From: Bog-950 sp964620645
Lineage (GTDB): Bacteria; Bacteroidota; Bacteroidia; Chitinophagales; LD1
Reading direction: 5' to 3'
NCBI GenBank assembly: GCA_964620645.1
Contig: CAZUHU010000099.1
Location: 1 to 13,513, forward strand
DNA: 13,513 nt
Part shown: piece by piece, positions 1-7,884 of the stretch
Position numbering within the stretch: the stretch's first letter is position 1
Layout: each line of letters begins with the position of its first letter
Translations under genes and position numbers: made by a program
The notes under the pieces: model-generated
Databases searched by the model: none
Seen by the model: only the letters and a program-made list of their open reading frames with translations
What the model was told of the DNA's origin: nothing

Positions 1-826
1 GGTCCGGCGCATATTTGCCTACCATCTCCTTCTTTTTAAGCATAAGAAGATTTTCTGCCATTGTATTTACGAACAGAATTTTGCGTTCGGCATCCAATCC
101 TATAACGGGGTCCTGCATATTGTTGATGATGGTTTCAATTCTGCTTTTTTCAAACATCAGTTTTGAAACATTGCTGTGCTCCCAGGCGTTAAGTTCGGCC
201 GCCATAGTATTAAAAGCGGAGGCTACTTCGCCAAATTCATCTTTCGACGAAACCTCGATACGGGTGCTGTAATCTTTAGCGGCAATTCTCTTTATGCCCT
301 CAGTAAGGCGGGCGATGGGGTCGGCAATCCAGCGCGGAAAATTGATAACGAAGGTAAAGCTGAGCAGAAAGCAAATGGTGCCCAATAGCGATATATAAGC
401 GAAGGCCGTTTTTGTTTTTTGCGTTATCAAATCATTTTTTTGAACGATGGCTTTCATGTTCAGTTCCTGCACGCCCAGTATGCGTTTGCGCAAATCGGTT
501 TTAGTATTCTCTCCGCCATTGCCTGCTTTATACGCTTCAAACAATTCACGCATTTTTCGGGTGGCTTCCTGTTCGCCCTGTTCGGTAATGTTGTTTTCCT
601 GCAGCACCAGGTTTGCTTCAAAAATGCGGATGGCCTCCGGCCCTTCGGGGCGGTCAAGCGCTTCAATCATGTTTTTGGTGTATTGCAGGGTGTTGTAGTT
701 ATCCTTCAGTATATCTTTCGATTCATCGGCCAGGCGGTTTATGTAATAACTGCCCGCACCTGCCAGCAAAAAAATGATTGCCAGCAGAAAGAGAAGGCCT
801 AAACGGATTTTTGTTTTTACGCTCAT
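1..826 (-). CDS. Sensor histidine kinase with HAMP and PAS domains, N-terminal part (runs off the window)
   Basis: The reading frame opens with ATG at 826-824 and stays open to base 1, giving 275 complete residues (MSVKTKIRLGLL...). TM1 lies at about residues 7-28 and TM2 at about 140-163, with a roughly 110-residue extracytoplasmic region between them. A HAMP linker follows at about 164-217 (core PRWIADPIARLTEGIKRIA, then DEFGEVASAFNTMA). A PAS domain starts near 228 (IINNMQDPVIGLDAERKILFVN). The HisKA and ATPase domains would lie beyond the left edge. The start is 9 bases after the upstream kdpD stop, so the two are probably co-transcribed. The architecture is NtrB-like and differs from the four-TM C-terminal half of enterobacterial KdpD. 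I infer that it works with the short KdpD and phosphorylates the sigma-54 response regulator at 7927-9270. The catalytic half is unseen, so activity cannot be judged here. Confidence 0.9.
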   Translation of the reverse strand, partial: MSVKTKIRLGLLFLLAIIFLLAGAGSYYINRLADESKDILKDNYNTLQYTKNMIEALDRPEGPEAIRIFEANLVLQENNITEQGEQEATRKMRELFEAYKAGNGGENTKTDLRKRILGVQELNMKAIVQKNDLITQKTKTAFAYISLLGTICFLLSFTFVINFPRWIADPIARLTEGIKRIAAKDYSTRIEVSSKDEFGEVASAFNTMAAELNAWEHSNVSKLMFEKSRIETIINNMQDPVIGLDAERKILFVNTMAENLLMLKKKEMVGKYAPD

Positions 827-835
827 AAAAGTGCT

Positions 836-1960
836 TTACGATAGTATAATTACGTCCACATCGTTACTGGAAAGTTGGGTAAGCAACTGATTAAATATAC
901 CGGTGCTTAAAATTATCTGTACGATGTTTAAATGCGGCTTACCGATGCAAATGGTGGTAATGCCTTGTTCCTTAGTGGTTTTAATAATGGCGTTAGCCAC
1001 GCTGTTGTCCTTTACCTGTATTACGCCTGCGCCTAACTCGGTTGCCAATTTAAAGTTATTGATAAGGTGGCGCTGCACATCTAAAGGTATTTTCTCACTG
1101 TTCTCCTTTGCGGTTTGTACATACAAAACATACCAGCCGCTATTATAGTAGCTTGCTAAACGCGCGGTTTTGCGTATCACCTTCCGCGCTGTTTCGCTAT
1201 TGGATGATATACATGCCAAAAAACGTTCGGCGCGCATTTTAGATTGTTTGGGTACTTCCTTTTCTACCTTGCGTTCCACCTGCCCGGCTACTTCTTTAAG
1301 GGCTAACTCGCGTAACTGTAAAATGTGTTCGGGTTTAAAGAAGTTGTTGAGGGCAGCCTGTATTTTTTCCTGCCTGTAAATTTTACCTTCCTTAAGCCGG
1401 GTTATCAATTCATCAGCAGTAAGGTCAATGTTAACCACTTCATCCGCAAGGGCTAAAACTTTGTCGGGTATTCTTTCCGTAACATCAATGCCGGTTATCA
1501 GTTTTACTTCTTCGTTCAAACTTTCGATGTGCTGAATGTTTACAGCAGAAATAACGTTGATGCCGGCTTCCAGAATTTCCAATACATCCTGCCAGCGTTT
1601 TTCATTTTTACTACCTTCTATATTGGTATGGGCCAGCTCATCCACAATAACTACTTCGGGCCGCAGGTTTAAAATGGCCTGCACATCCATTTCATCCAGC
1701 TCCTTGCCTTTGTAAAAAAGGGTGCGTCTTGGTATAAGCGGAAGGCCCTCTAAAAGTTCGTGGGTTTCTTTACGGAAGTGGGTTTCGATATAACCGATTT
1801 TTACATCTATGCCGTTTTTGAGCAGGGAGTGCGCCTCCTGTAACATGCGGTAGGTTTTACCTACACCGGCGCTCATACCGATGTAGATTTTGAATTTTCC
1901 CAGCCTCGATTTTTTGATGAGCTGGAGAAACTCCTCAGCCGATTTGCGCATTTCTTCCAT
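836..1960 (-). CDS. kdpD: Short KdpD: N-terminal KdpD domain plus universal-stress-protein domain, no kinase
   Basis: This 374-residue soluble protein corresponds only to the N-terminal cytoplasmic part of E. coli KdpD (894 aa). The KdpD domain occupies about residues 20-230. It has a Walker A motif at 28-36 (GMSAGVGKT), a Walker B-like VVIVDELAHTN at 103-113 and the family motif NIQHIESLNE at 141-150. A Usp-like domain follows from about 245 to the end (LACISSNSETARKVIRKTA, then TTICIGKPH). There are no transmembrane helices, no HisKA and no ATPase domain. Its start lies 2 bases after the porin stop, and the separate HAMP-PAS kinase begins 9 bases beyond its own stop. In full-length KdpD this region modulates kinase activity in response to K+ and nucleotides. 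I infer that here it acts in trans on the neighbouring kinase. Truncated KdpD proteins are known in cyanobacteria and annotated in Bacteroidota. The identification is firm; the partner is inferred. Confidence 0.93.
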   Translation of the reverse strand: MEEMRKSAEEFLQLIKKSRLGKFKIYIGMSAGVGKTYRMLQEAHSLLKNGIDVKIGYIETHFRKETHELLEGLPLIPRRTLFYKGKELDEMDVQAILNLRPEVVIVDELAHTNIEGSKNEKRWQDVLEILEAGINVISAVNIQHIESLNEEVKLITGIDVTERIPDKVLALADEVVNIDLTADELITRLKEGKIYRQEKIQAALNNFFKPEHILQLRELALKEVAGQVERKVEKEVPKQSKMRAERFLACISSNSETARKVIRKTARLASYYNSGWYVLYVQTAKENSEKIPLDVQRHLINNFKLATELGAGVIQVKDNSVANAIIKTTKEQGITTICIGKPHLNIVQIILSTGIFNQLLTQLSSNDVDVIILS

Positions 1961-1962
1961 AA

Positions 1963-3186
1963 CTACTGAAAGCGGTGAGCGAAGGAATAAGCAAAGGTAA
2001 ACCCAACGGTGGGATAAAGTTTTGTGAAGCTGCCGCTGCGCTGTTCAAAGATATCGTCCTTACGGCTTTGCAGCAGCCGGCCTTCTACCCGTATCATGGC
2101 ATTGGCTATGGGTATAACATCTATGTTTAAGGAGTAGCCCAGTGTTTCAAAACCGTTAGGCGTGCCGGTGGCAATTATCACGCCTTTTCTATCGCTGTAA
2201 TACTCTACCCTTGCGGCTATGGCCAGCTTTTCGATTGGAGTAATGCGTGCTATAAGCACGGGGCTGTACCACAGGTTGTATTGCTTGCTTCCTTTGGCCT
2301 GCTGCTCAGCACCTATATCAAAACCAAGGGTAAGGCCAAACTGACTTACCGGATTGTAGATGGCGTATAAATTATGAAAATAACGCATTTGACGGCTGCT
2401 GTCCGGTTTATCGGTGCCGATGAAAGAGGAGGAGTTGAGTACCAGTTTGCCGGCCACGGTGCCTTGCACCTGCCAGCCGAAGGAAGGCAGCGAACTGCCG
2501 CCAACGCGCTGTATGCGCTGCCAGCCGTTTAACACCAAAGCGCTGGCTAAAAAGTTGCCGTTATCAGCAGCGTAAGTAAGTTTAAGCCCGCTTTCGTAAT
2601 AAGGGGAATTATCGGCAAGTATGCTGCGTGTCATGTTCCAGCAATCTTTACCTACTGCACTTTCGAAACCTATATGCGAACCAAAGATGCCGGCATCCAG
2701 CCAAAGCTGTTTTTTCTTAAGCAGGTTGATGCCTGCATTAGCTTCGTAAATGTTTTTGATTACACCGGGCTCAGCAGCCAGGTTAGCGTTGGCATAGGTG
2801 CCTGCCATTAAAGCTACATTAGCACGTAGACGCTGCGCGCTGTAATTAAGCTTAATGTAAGCATGGTTTATGTTTAACTCATTATGGCGGTTATGGCTGT
2901 AGATAAACGATGGCCTGTTGCCGCTTTTAGGGCGATTGATATCGAACAGGTAGTAGGCCTCAACATATCCGCTTAGTTCAAGCGTGCCTTTCCAGGGTTT
3001 TACTTTTTCTTCTTTTGCACTATCGTAGTTAGCAATTGAAGCAGTATTGCCAACACGTAATGAATCCAGTATTTGTTGTCTGATTTCTTTAATCAGAGCT
3101 TCTCGATCAGCAGGGCTAATGCTGCTTTGCGCTGAGGCGGAAATGAAGAAGCCTGCAAGGGCAGCAATAATGATTATGCGTTTCAT
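1963..3186 (-). CDS. Outer-membrane beta-barrel porin (Bbp16 / OmpL-like) inside the kdp operon
   Basis: The 407-residue protein starts with a Sec signal peptide (MKRIIIIAALAGFFISASAQ, cleavage near residue 20). A short charged helical stretch (about 25-45, ADREALIKEIRQQILDSL) precedes the barrel. The remainder alternates hydrophobic and polar residues as in beta strands, for example GTLELSGYVEAYYLFDINR and the segment NRPSFIYSHNRHNELNINHAYIKL, which resembles the Bacteroidota porin family often annotated as outer membrane beta-barrel/Bbp16 (PF07642-like). The last strand ends in aromatic residues (AYSFAHRF, then Q), as barrel-assembly signals usually do. Its start is 2 bases after the kdpC stop and its stop is 2 bases before the kdpD start, so translation is probably coupled. 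I infer that it admits K+ through the outer membrane when Kdp is induced. Ion selectivity cannot be read from the sequence, and other porin families remain possible. Confidence 0.82.
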   Translation of the reverse strand: MKRIIIIAALAGFFISASAQSSISPADREALIKEIRQQILDSLRVGNTASIANYDSAKEEKVKPWKGTLELSGYVEAYYLFDINRPKSGNRPSFIYSHNRHNELNINHAYIKLNYSAQRLRANVALMAGTYANANLAAEPGVIKNIYEANAGINLLKKKQLWLDAGIFGSHIGFESAVGKDCWNMTRSILADNSPYYESGLKLTYAADNGNFLASALVLNGWQRIQRVGGSSLPSFGWQVQGTVAGKLVLNSSSFIGTDKPDSSRQMRYFHNLYAIYNPVSQFGLTLGFDIGAEQQAKGSKQYNLWYSPVLIARITPIEKLAIAARVEYYSDRKGVIIATGTPNGFETLGYSLNIDVIPIANAMIRVEGRLLQSRKDDIFEQRSGSFTKLYPTVGFTFAYSFAHRFQ

Positions 3187-3188
3187 AT

Positions 3189-3761
3189 TTATTGGTTACT
3201 TAAGTTATCTAAAGAAATGTTTAACGCCAATACATTAACCACCGGAACACCAAAAAAACCCATTGCCGGTTTAATAGTACTGCTATTTACCAAGGCTACC
3301 AGCTTTTGCGCGCTGATGTTTCTCACTTTGGCAATACGATTGACCTGAATTAAGGCAGCTTCGGGAGAAAGGTGAGGATCAAGCCCGCTGCCCGAGGCAG
3401 TTACCAACTCAGAAGGGATTTGCTCTTTCTTAACATCGGGATTGTGCGCCATAAAGGTATCAATACGCTGCTGCACGGTAGCCAGGTAATAGGGATTGGT
3501 GGGACCCTTGTTGCTGCCGCCACTGCCTGCTGCATTGTATTCAACAGCTGAAGGACGGCCATTAAAGTATTTATCATCCGTAAATTTTTGACCCACCTGC
3601 GCGTAACCCACCACGCAGCCATTGAGGCTAAGCGTTTGCCCGCGGCCGTGGTTAGGTGCGGTAAACCAGGCTACACCGGCTACGGAGGCAGTGTAAATAA
3701 CACTGAAGAAAAGCAGGCACCAGAAACTTATAAGAAGTGAAGAGATGATATTGTTTTTCAT
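3189..3761 (-). CDS. kdpC: K+-transporting ATPase subunit KdpC
   Basis: This 190-residue protein has the usual KdpC length. It has one N-terminal membrane anchor (about residues 8-33, ISSLLISFWCLLFFSVIY...) followed by a periplasmic domain. Family landmarks are GQKFTDDKYFNGRPSA near 58-73, a Gly/Ser-rich stretch with NKGPTNP near 78-90, and the signature SGSGLDPHLSPEAALIQVNR near 123-142. KdpC joins KdpA and KdpB in the inner-membrane KdpFABC complex and stabilises it, probably aiding K+ or ATP use. Its start is 21 bases downstream of the kdpB stop, and the porin gene starts 2 bases after its stop. The subunit appears intact. Confidence 0.97.
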   Translation of the reverse strand: MKNNIISSLLISFWCLLFFSVIYTASVAGVAWFTAPNHGRGQTLSLNGCVVGYAQVGQKFTDDKYFNGRPSAVEYNAAGSGGSNKGPTNPYYLATVQQRIDTFMAHNPDVKKEQIPSELVTASGSGLDPHLSPEAALIQVNRIAKVRNISAQKLVALVNSSTIKPAMGFFGVPVVNVLALNISLDNLSNQ

Positions 3762-3782
3762 ATTACTACTATTTAGTGTTGG

Positions 3783-5828
3783 TTACAGAAACATGGAGAC
3801 GAAGAGATCGATAAGTTTTATGCCGATAAAGGGCACTATAACACCGCCTACCCCATAAACAAAAAGGTTACGCCTTAACAATGCACTTGCCCCAATGGGT
3901 TTGTAGGTAACGCCGCGCAAAGCCAGCGGAATAAGCGCCGGTATAATAAGCGCGTTAAAAATTACTGCCGAGAGAATTGCACTTTCAGGCGAGTGAAGGT
4001 GCATGATATTAAGACCCTGCATTGCAGGAATGGATGCGATAAACAATGCCGGCACAATGGCAAAATACTTGGCTACATCATTAGCAATGGAAAAGGTGGT
4101 TAAGGTTCCCCTTGTCATCAACAGTTGTTTGCCAATTTCCACTACCTCAATAAGCTTAGTGGGGTCGTTATCCAAATCCACCATGTTGCCTGCTTCTTTG
4201 GCGGCCTGCGTACCGCTGTTCATGGCTACGCCAACATCAGCCTGTGCCAGGGCGGGTGCATCATTAGTGCCATCGCCCATCATAGCCACCAGCTTGCCGG
4301 ATTGTTGTTCCTTGCGGATGTAGTTCATTTTATCTTCAGGTTTTGCCTCAGCAATAAAATCATCTACACCGGCTTTTTCGGCAATGTATTTTGCAGTTAA
4401 AGGATTATCGCCGGTAACCATTACCGTTTTTACACCCATTTTACGCAGGCGGTCGAAACGTTCCTGTATGCCGGGTTTAATGATGTCCTGTAGTTCAATT
4501 ACGCCAACTACCTTCCCGTTAAGAGAAACCACAAGCGGCGTTCCGCCATTGGAAGAAATGTTCTTCACCTTTTCGGCAGTTTCGGCAGGTACGCTATAGC
4601 CGGCATTTTCAGTAATGCGTTTTATGGCATCGAAAGCCCCTTTGCGGATGCGCCTTCCATCGGGCATATCAATACCGGAGGTGCGTGTTTCAGCCGTAAA
4701 CTTTATAAGCGTGCTGCCCTGTATGGAAAGACTTTTGCCTTCGGCACCTGCCAGTTCTACAATAGATTTTCCTTCGGGGGTATCATCAGACAGGGAGCTT
4801 AGTGCGCAGATTTTTATAAACTCATTTTTATCTTCTCCGTCGGCAGGGTAAAAGTTAGTGGCCTTGCGGTTACCAATGGTAATGGTGCCGGTTTTATCCA
4901 GCAACAGGGTATCAATATCGCCGGCAGTTTCCACAGCTTTGCCCGATTTGGTAATTACGTTAGCGCGCAGGGCGCGGTCCATACCGGCTATACCAATAGC
5001 AGATAGCAGGCCGCCAATGGTGGTTGGAATAAGGCACACAAACAGCGAGATGAAGGCCGCAATAGTGATGGGCGTATGTGCGTACTGCGCAAAAGGCTGC
5101 AGGGTAACACACACAATAACAAACACCAGTGTAAAGCCTGCCAACAGAATGGTAAGTGCAATTTCGTTGGGTGTTTTTTGGCGGCTGGCCCCCTCAACCA
5201 GGGCAATCATTTTATCCAGAAAGCTTTCGCCGGGAGATGTGGTAACCAAAACTTTAATACGGTCGCTAAGTACTTTTGTGCCGCCTGTTACGCTGCTTTT
5301 ATCGCCGCCTGCTTCGCGTATTACAGGGGCGCTTTCGCCGGTAATGGCACTTTCATCAATGGTGGCAAGGCCTTCAATAATTTCACCATCCGTAGGTATT
5401 ATATCACCGGCTTCGCAGATAAATACATCGCCTTTTTTAAGTTGAGAGGAAATTTTGTTTTCGGTATCCACATCAAAACCCTCACTATTGTTTGTTACTA
5501 CCCGGGCTTTGGTTTCCTCGCGGGTTTTGCGAAGGCTTTCGGCCTGGGCTTTGCCACGCGCTTCGGCAATAGCCTCGGCAAAATTGGCAAACAATAAAGT
5601 AAACAGCAGTATAAGGAACACCGTTAGGTTGTAAGCAAAACTACCCTGCGAGTTATCAGCCGATATGGCTGTGTAAACCGTTACGGCCAGCATTATGGCG
5701 GTGCCAACTTCTACCGTAAACATTACAGGGTTGCGGAACATGGTAACGGGGTTAAGCTTGATGAAGGACTGCTTCAACGCTTCGGCTACCATGCTTTTTT
5801 CGAAAAGAGATTTATTTGAGTTTTTCAT
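3783..5828 (-). CDS. kdpB: K+-transporting P-type ATPase subunit KdpB
   Basis: The 681-residue catalytic subunit of KdpFABC is full length. The actuator loop TGES lies at residues 163-166; Ser166 matches the regulatory serine of E. coli KdpB (Ser162). The phosphorylation motif DKTGTIT begins with Asp311, and the hinge motif MGDGTNDAP lies at about 517-525. An intramembrane IPTTIGGLLSAIGIAGMDR motif is at about 267-285. The N-terminal membrane segments (about 36-55 and 68-82) and C-terminal segments are present. It hydrolyses ATP to drive K+ uptake through KdpA. The gene sits 18 bases downstream of kdpA and 21 bases upstream of kdpC. All key catalytic residues are intact, so a functional pump is expected. 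Confidence 0.98.
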   Translation of the reverse strand: MKNSNKSLFEKSMVAEALKQSFIKLNPVTMFRNPVMFTVEVGTAIMLAVTVYTAISADNSQGSFAYNLTVFLILLFTLLFANFAEAIAEARGKAQAESLRKTREETKARVVTNNSEGFDVDTENKISSQLKKGDVFICEAGDIIPTDGEIIEGLATIDESAITGESAPVIREAGGDKSSVTGGTKVLSDRIKVLVTTSPGESFLDKMIALVEGASRQKTPNEIALTILLAGFTLVFVIVCVTLQPFAQYAHTPITIAAFISLFVCLIPTTIGGLLSAIGIAGMDRALRANVITKSGKAVETAGDIDTLLLDKTGTITIGNRKATNFYPADGEDKNEFIKICALSSLSDDTPEGKSIVELAGAEGKSLSIQGSTLIKFTAETRTSGIDMPDGRRIRKGAFDAIKRITENAGYSVPAETAEKVKNISSNGGTPLVVSLNGKVVGVIELQDIIKPGIQERFDRLRKMGVKTVMVTGDNPLTAKYIAEKAGVDDFIAEAKPEDKMNYIRKEQQSGKLVAMMGDGTNDAPALAQADVGVAMNSGTQAAKEAGNMVDLDNDPTKLIEVVEIGKQLLMTRGTLTTFSIANDVAKYFAIVPALFIASIPAMQGLNIMHLHSPESAILSAVIFNALIIPALIPLALRGVTYKPIGASALLRRNLFVYGVGGVIVPFIGIKLIDLFVSMFL

Positions 5829-5846
5829 TTGTATACTATTAAACAG

Positions 5847-7571
5847 TTATATCATACTGAAGTGTTCAGCCAAAGGGCCCAGCGCTAAAGCGGGGAAGTA
5901 CAGCAGGGCTGTAACAATGGCTATTACTGCAAATACCATTAGCCCGAAGGTGAGCGTATCGGTTTTTAAGGTGCCGGCGCTTTCGGGTATGTATTTCTTT
6001 TCGGCCAATAAGCCCGCTATTGCCACCGGGCCTATGATGGGAAGAAAGCGGCCTAACAACAGCACAATGCCGGTGCTGATATTCCAGAAGGGGTTGTTAT
6101 CACCGAGCCCTTCGAAGCCGCTGCCGTTATTGGCGTTGGCCGAGGTAAACTCATACAACATTTCGGAAAAGCCGTGATAGCCCGGGTTGTTTAACCAGCC
6201 TGTTGTGTTGCCGTTAAACCACCAGCCCATGGGACTATCGTGCGCGGCAAAATAAGCCGCTAAGGCAGTACCACCCAGTATAAGTATTGGCGATACCAAG
6301 GTAGTAAGCACTGCAATTTTCATTTCGCGGGCTTCTACTTTTTTACCGAGGAATTCGGGCGTGCGGCCTACCATCATGCCGGAGATGAACACCGCCACTA
6401 TGATGAATATGTAGAAGTTGAGGAAGCCAACCCCTACACCGCCATACAGGGCGTTAACCATCATATCCAGCATTAGTAAACCGCCGCTTAGTGGCATAAA
6501 GCTATCGTGCATGCCGTTAACCGAGCCGTTAGAAGTGGCGGTTGTGCTTACACCCCAAAGCGCTGTTGCGGGGGCGCCAAGGCGAACTTCTTTACCTTCC
6601 ATATTACCGGCAGGTTGCGAAACGCCCAGAGCTTCTATTTTGGGGTTAGCCTGCATTTCGCTGTAAACAATAGGGACACCTATGGCAAGGAAGCCGAGCG
6701 TCATTACCCCGAAGATGGTGAGTGCCAGTTTTTGTTTTTTGAGGTAAAAACCCAGCGCAAAAACAAAAGCTATGGGTATGAGGATGATAGCAATGTTTTC
6801 TACAGCATTGGTAATGTAGTTTGGATTCTCTAAGGGGTGCGCACTGTTAACGCCAAAGTAACCACCGCCGTTAGTGCCTATTTGTTTAATAGCTATCATG
6901 GCTGCAGCGGGCCCGCGTGAAATCTGCACGGTATCGCCCTGCAAGGTTACCAGGGTGTCTTTACCTTCAATGTTGTTAGGTGTGCCGTTAAAGGCAAGAA
7001 ATATTGCCAATATAAATGACAGGGGAAGCAGAATGCGGGTGCATGATTTAAGAAAGTAACTCCAGAAGTTACCAAGCCCGGTGGCGGTGCGCTCGCGCAT
7101 GGCGTTTAATACCACAGCGCCCATGGCAAGGCCTGTTCCTGCGCTTACAAACTGCATGAACATGAGGCAGAATATCTGTGAGAAATAGCTTACACCGGTT
7201 TCGCCACTGTAGTGTTGCAGGTTGCAGTTTACTACAAAGGATATTGTGGTGTTAAATGCAAGATCGGCTGACATATCCGGGTTGCCGTCGGGGTTCCAGG
7301 GCAGCCAGCTTTGGTTGGTAAGGCAGAACATGCACCATAAAAACCAAACAGCATTAAGAGTAAGCATGGCTTTTAAGTGCTGCTGCCAGGTCATTTCCTT
7401 AAGCGCATCAATACGGCTTAGCTTAAAAAACAGTTTTTCGATAGGATTGAAGAGAAAGTCTAACCAGGTTTTATCGCCATTGTAAACGCGGGCGATGTAG
7501 CGCCCCAGCGGTATAGCGATTAAAACGGCCAGCAGAAAGATGAGCAGGATGCCAATAATTTGTGAAGCCAT
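5847..7571 (-). CDS. kdpA: K+-transporting ATPase channel-like subunit KdpA
   Basis: This 574-residue polytopic protein belongs to the SKT superfamily and is slightly longer than E. coli KdpA (557). The four pseudo-repeats of the K+ selectivity filter are visible: SFVVNCNLQHYSGE (about 111-124), GTNGGGYFGVN (about 232-242), TATSNGSVNGMHDSF (about 344-358) and TSANANNGSGFEGLGDNNP near 476-492. The first filter loop has NCN where E. coli has NTN; I believe this is common in Bacteroidota but did not check it. KdpA binds and conducts K+ across the inner membrane while KdpB supplies energy. The start lies 4 bases after the kdpF stop, so translational coupling is likely. Confidence 0.98.
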   Translation of the reverse strand: MASQIIGILLIFLLAVLIAIPLGRYIARVYNGDKTWLDFLFNPIEKLFFKLSRIDALKEMTWQQHLKAMLTLNAVWFLWCMFCLTNQSWLPWNPDGNPDMSADLAFNTTISFVVNCNLQHYSGETGVSYFSQIFCLMFMQFVSAGTGLAMGAVVLNAMRERTATGLGNFWSYFLKSCTRILLPLSFILAIFLAFNGTPNNIEGKDTLVTLQGDTVQISRGPAAAMIAIKQIGTNGGGYFGVNSAHPLENPNYITNAVENIAIILIPIAFVFALGFYLKKQKLALTIFGVMTLGFLAIGVPIVYSEMQANPKIEALGVSQPAGNMEGKEVRLGAPATALWGVSTTATSNGSVNGMHDSFMPLSGGLLMLDMMVNALYGGVGVGFLNFYIFIIVAVFISGMMVGRTPEFLGKKVEAREMKIAVLTTLVSPILILGGTALAAYFAAHDSPMGWWFNGNTTGWLNNPGYHGFSEMLYEFTSANANNGSGFEGLGDNNPFWNISTGIVLLLGRFLPIIGPVAIAGLLAEKKYIPESAGTLKTDTLTFGLMVFAVIAIVTALLYFPALALGPLAEHFSMI

Positions 7572-7575
7572 AGGT

Positions 7576-7653
7576 TCAGAATTTTTCAGGTTTGATTAAT
7601 ACATACAGCAGGTATGCAAACACCAATAATGAAACTGCGAAGAGGGCGAGCAT
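7576..7653 (-). CDS. kdpF: KdpF, 25-residue membrane subunit of the Kdp complex
   Basis: A 25-codon frame runs from ATG at 7653-7651 to TGA at 7578-7576. It encodes one hydrophobic helix (MLALFAVSLLVFAYLLYVLI) followed by the characteristic tail KPEKF. The L-Y-x-L-x-KPE(K/R)F ending is the usual KdpF signature. KdpF stabilises the KdpABC complex in the membrane. It ends 4 bases before kdpA and starts 11 bases after a second small membrane ORF. It is small enough that automatic gene finders often miss it. Confidence 0.93.
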   Translation of the reverse strand: MLALFAVSLLVFAYLLYVLIKPEKF

Positions 7654-7664
7654 AGGTTAGTGGT

Positions 7665-7748
7665 TTAAATTTTTTGCAAAAGGGTTACTGTTTTAAAGAG
7701 GAGGAAGAAGCCGAACAGCCCAAGGCCGGTAAGTAATGCGGTTATCAT
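7665..7748 (-). CDS. Unrecognised 27-residue single-span membrane peptide, first ORF of the kdp operon
   Basis: A 27-codon frame runs from ATG at 7748-7746 to TAA at 7667-7665. It encodes MITALLTGLGLFGFFLLFK followed by TVTLLQKI, a single hydrophobic helix of about 16 residues with a basic C-terminal edge. It is not KdpF: the true kdpF, with its KPEKF tail, lies 11 bases further on. The predicted sigma-54 start site is only about 13 bases upstream, so this would be the first codon set of the transcript. It may be an extra Kdp-associated small protein, a relic duplication of kdpF, or a leader peptide. I do not recognise the family. Position and composition favour a real product, but an accidental ORF of this size cannot be excluded. 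Confidence 0.55.
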   Translation of the reverse strand: MITALLTGLGLFGFFLLFKTVTLLQKI

Positions 7749-7772
7749 ACAACAGAATTTGGCAGCATAAAG

Positions 7773-7787
7773 GCGAAGGGGGTGCCA
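7773..7787 (-). promoter_or_regulatory. Sigma-54 (-24/-12) promoter for the kdp operon
   Basis: On the minus strand TGGCAC (7787-7782), five bases, then TCGC (7776-7773) match the sigma-54 consensus TGGCAC-N5-TTGC with one mismatch. The invariant GG and GC dinucleotides have the exact 10-base gap. Transcription would start near base 7761, about 13 bases before the ATG at 7748. The gene immediately upstream encodes a sigma-54 activator with an intact GAFTGA loop, which makes a chance match less likely. No competing TAnnTTTG promoter stood out in this interval. Confidence 0.72.
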
Positions 7788-7884
7788 TGTTGATGTTGCA
7801 ATGCCTTTAATGGCTTGAAAGCCTTGCCGGATAAGGGTTTGAGGTTTAGGCCGCAGGGGACCTTGGTTTTACATATGTCCTAAA

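Noticed and set aside
419..802. Plus-strand open frames over the left end
   Set aside because: The minus strand encodes a sensor kinase with clear TM, HAMP and PAS segments, open to the window edge. The plus-strand frames are shadows of it.
1126..1228. c-di-AMP binding motif in the Usp domain of the short KdpD
   Set aside because: S-x-S and the 20-residue spacing are present, but FTAxY is WYVLY. E. coli KdpD, not known to bind c-di-AMP, has a similar W-x-x-x-Y strand. Not called as a feature.
4858..5597. Long open frames on the plus strand opposite kdpB (about 170-195 codons)
   Set aside because: They lie fully antisense to the well-supported kdpB gene, have low-complexity translations with no family resemblance, and reflect codon bias of the real gene.
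5695..6177. Plus-strand open frame of 160 codons across the kdpB/kdpA junction
   Set aside because: It is antisense to both conserved genes, no promoter was noticed, and the translation has no recognisable domain.
7812..7823. GGCTTGAAAGCC hairpin between the operators and the sigma-54 promoter as a terminator of the regulator gene
   Set aside because: The stem is only four or five pairs and no T-run follows on the minus strand, so it does not meet terminator criteria. It may only affect DNA shape.
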